A DNA stretch of 16,867 nt from Ruminococcus sp. (GTDB lineage: Bacteria; Bacillota; Clostridia; Oscillospirales; Acutalibacteraceae). A program made the position numbers and the translations under genes. Of this stretch, positions 12,401 through 15,400 are shown piece after piece (the stretch's first letter is position 1; every line of letters starts with the position of its first letter). Under the pieces are notes generated by a model, which was not told the DNA's origin, ran no database searches, and saw nothing but the letters and a program-made list of their open reading frames with translations. Location of the stretch: positions 1-16,867 of the forward strand of contig JAMPAE010000013.1 of assembly GCA_023667385.1 (NCBI GenBank), written 5' to 3'.

Positions 12401-15400
12401 TGGTTCAAGCGGTTAAGGATGGCGAGCCTGTTGTTGATGAAAATAACCAACCGGTTTACACCAACGAACAGAAGAAAGCAATGCACAGTGAATATGACTG
12501 GAAGATTGCTACTAAGGGTGACCTTGCAAACCTTGTTTGTGACCTTCTTGCTCCGTTCGATGTAGTATTCCAGATACTTCTCAGCGGCAAGCAGATCATT
12601 GCACTTGAAGACAAATCGGCTGACCGTGCAGACATCAGAATCAACGGTGGTTACGGATATAACTACGCAATCATCCCGCTTCTTGAAGCATTCGGTGTTG
12701 CACCACTCACTCAGGCTCAATATGACGCAAGAGTAAGAGCTGACGGCTCATCACTCAAGTATATCCTTGACGTACTCTTCAATGAAATTGATGAGATTCT
12801 CAAGTCACCTGTTGAACAGATTCTCTCAAGAGTTGCAAACATCTTCTACTTCATTGGTTCTGACGGAATCAACACAATCGCAGCAAACCTTCTTGCTCCG
12901 GTTAACAAGCTTCTTGAATCAGTTGATAAGCTTTATCCGATTGCAATCAACATTGATCTTTCGGCTAAGGAAATTGTTAAGACCTATATCGGCGTTGAAC
13001 ATAAGAATGTAAACGCAGGCGTTAACATCAATGTTTCAGGCAAAGCACTTGCAGAGTTCATCAATGGCTTCATCGGCAACATCAACATCAACGGCACAGT
13101 AATCAACCTGCACCTTGACCTTGATTGGAATGCCCTTGCAGCTAAGATGGCAAAGACTAATGCAGATGGCTCAATCGCTTATATTGGCACTGCACAAAAT
13201 TATGGATACGGTACTTGCGAAGCCGGTGCTGCTCTCAAGAACATCTCAGGCGACGCAGCAGACGCACTTGTAACAATTCTTGATGCTGTTCTCACAAAGA
13301 ACAACTGCAAGAACATTAAGGATCTTGTTGATAGCTTGCTTGCAGGCACAACGCTTCCGGAAGAAGTTAAGAATATCATCAATGACATTCTCAGCGATCC
13401 GAACGCAATCAAGAACCTTGTTGCAGCAGTCATCCTTATCCTCACAGGCGGTTACTCAGTAACCAACCTCAACTTCATCTTCAAGTATCTCGGTAATATC
13501 GACTACAACGTTCAGGATGTTGATAAGGCAGTTACAAGCCTTGACAAGGTTCTCCTCGCAGCAGTTCCGGTAATCATCGACTTGCTTGCAGACACAAGTA
13601 AGCCTGAAGCTGAACAGAGCTTCATCGACAAACTTGCAGCAGGTCTTGAAAAGGAAGGCAAGCAGGCAACAATTGAAAACATCGTTGACTATCTCCTCGG
13701 CTCAATGGTATTCACCAACGACATGATGGCAACAATCACTTCTGCAATTGTTAATGCACTCGGCGGCTTCCTCACAGCAGACCTTGCAAATACACTTAAT
13801 TCACTCATCGGAATCAACCTTGCTCCTGTGGCATTCGCAAACAAAACAGGTAACGCTCAGTTCAAGGCATATGTAAATGTAACACCGGCTGATGCAACAG
13901 TTGGCGTAACATGGGCAGATGTTCTTAAAGCTCACCAGAAGACTGTTGGCGATAAGGTTGTAATTGCTCCGATCTTCACAAACGCATCATCTAAGGACGG
14001 CTTCATCAGCGATGTTCTCGATATGCTCAAACCGCTTGAAGACATCCTTGCATTCTTGCTCACAGGTAAGGACCTCAGCCTCACAGTTGACGGAACAAAC
14101 CTCATGACTCTTGCAGCAGGCAATGCATATAACAAAGCACTTCTTCCGCTCATCCTCAAAGGCCTCGGCCTTAAAGAGCTTGGAGCAGTTGAAAAAACAG
14201 CAAACACAGCAAACGCAGCAATCGCAAACGTTGTTGAATATGTATTCAACCTTGTTGACGCACTTGAAGCAGCTCCGTTCTCAACAATTCTCACAGTTGT
14301 TTCCAACTTGAGCTTCTTCATTGCAAACAACGATGTTTCTGTTGCAATCAACAACCTCGTTGCTCCGATTCTCGGTATTGTTGACGCTCTCGACGGAGTA
14401 ATCTCAAGAGATCAGATTGATGGACTTCTCAAGAACTTTATCAAAATCGGTTCAACAAGCCTCGGTCTGACAGATATTATCCACATTGCTGACAATGAGG
14501 GTGAAAACCTCATCAAGATTATCAACGAACTTCTCGGTAACATTGAAGTTAAGGATGATAAGGGTGAAACCGTATATGTTCTTAACGCTCTTCCGGTTGA
14601 CTTCTTTGTAAACCTTGCAAAGGCAGCAATTAAGATTGACCAGCCGACAGGCAACCTCAAAGTTGGCACAGATGTGACAGAGTGGCACACTGAAAAGGGC
14701 GATGCAATCATGTACGTTCTTTCAACAGTACTCAATAAGGACTTCCTTGAAATCCTTTGCACACTCCTTAACCTCGACCCGACAAGCGACATCGGTCAGA
14801 TTATCATCTCACTTGCAGGCAGAGAACAAGACCTCATTGGTGTAATTCTCAAGCTCCTCAACAAGTATCTCGTTGAATATAAGGCATTCAATGTTCCTGA
14901 ACTCAACAAGATTACAGTTGAATATTCAAGTGATAAGACACATCAGCAGCTTAACGATGCACTTGCAGGCATTGACAGCCTCATCCCAACAGTCCTTGCA
15001 CTTGTTGGTCAGGATGCACAGAACCTTGGCGATATTGTATATCCACTCTTCGTTAAGGATGACATTGCTAACTTGCTTGTAAGCACAATCGCTAAACTCC
15101 TCGCAGGTCTCCCGTCAGATACAATTGACCAGGTAATGGGATATGTAAATGACTTGACCAACCTTAAGAATCTCGACATTGCACCGAAGGCATTTGCAAA
15201 TGTTAAATTCGGCAGCAAGCTCGGTGCATACATCGGCAATGCTAAGACATGGGCAGATGTATGGAACGCACACAGCGTTGAAACCGTTGATGAAGAAGGT
15301 AATGCAACAAGAACAGCAACAAGCTATGATTGGGGCATTAAGACAACGGCAGACCTTGTAAATCTTGTTTGTGATATGCTTCTTCCGCTTGATGACATTC

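Noticed and set aside
12100..12720. 206-codon open frame on the minus strand, Cys-rich
   Set aside because: It is codon-aligned antisense to the giant gene. Frequent sense GCA (Ala) codons read as TGC (Cys) on the opposite strand, and GTT reads as AAC, which explains the odd Cys/Asn-rich composition. It has no independent repeat or motif logic.
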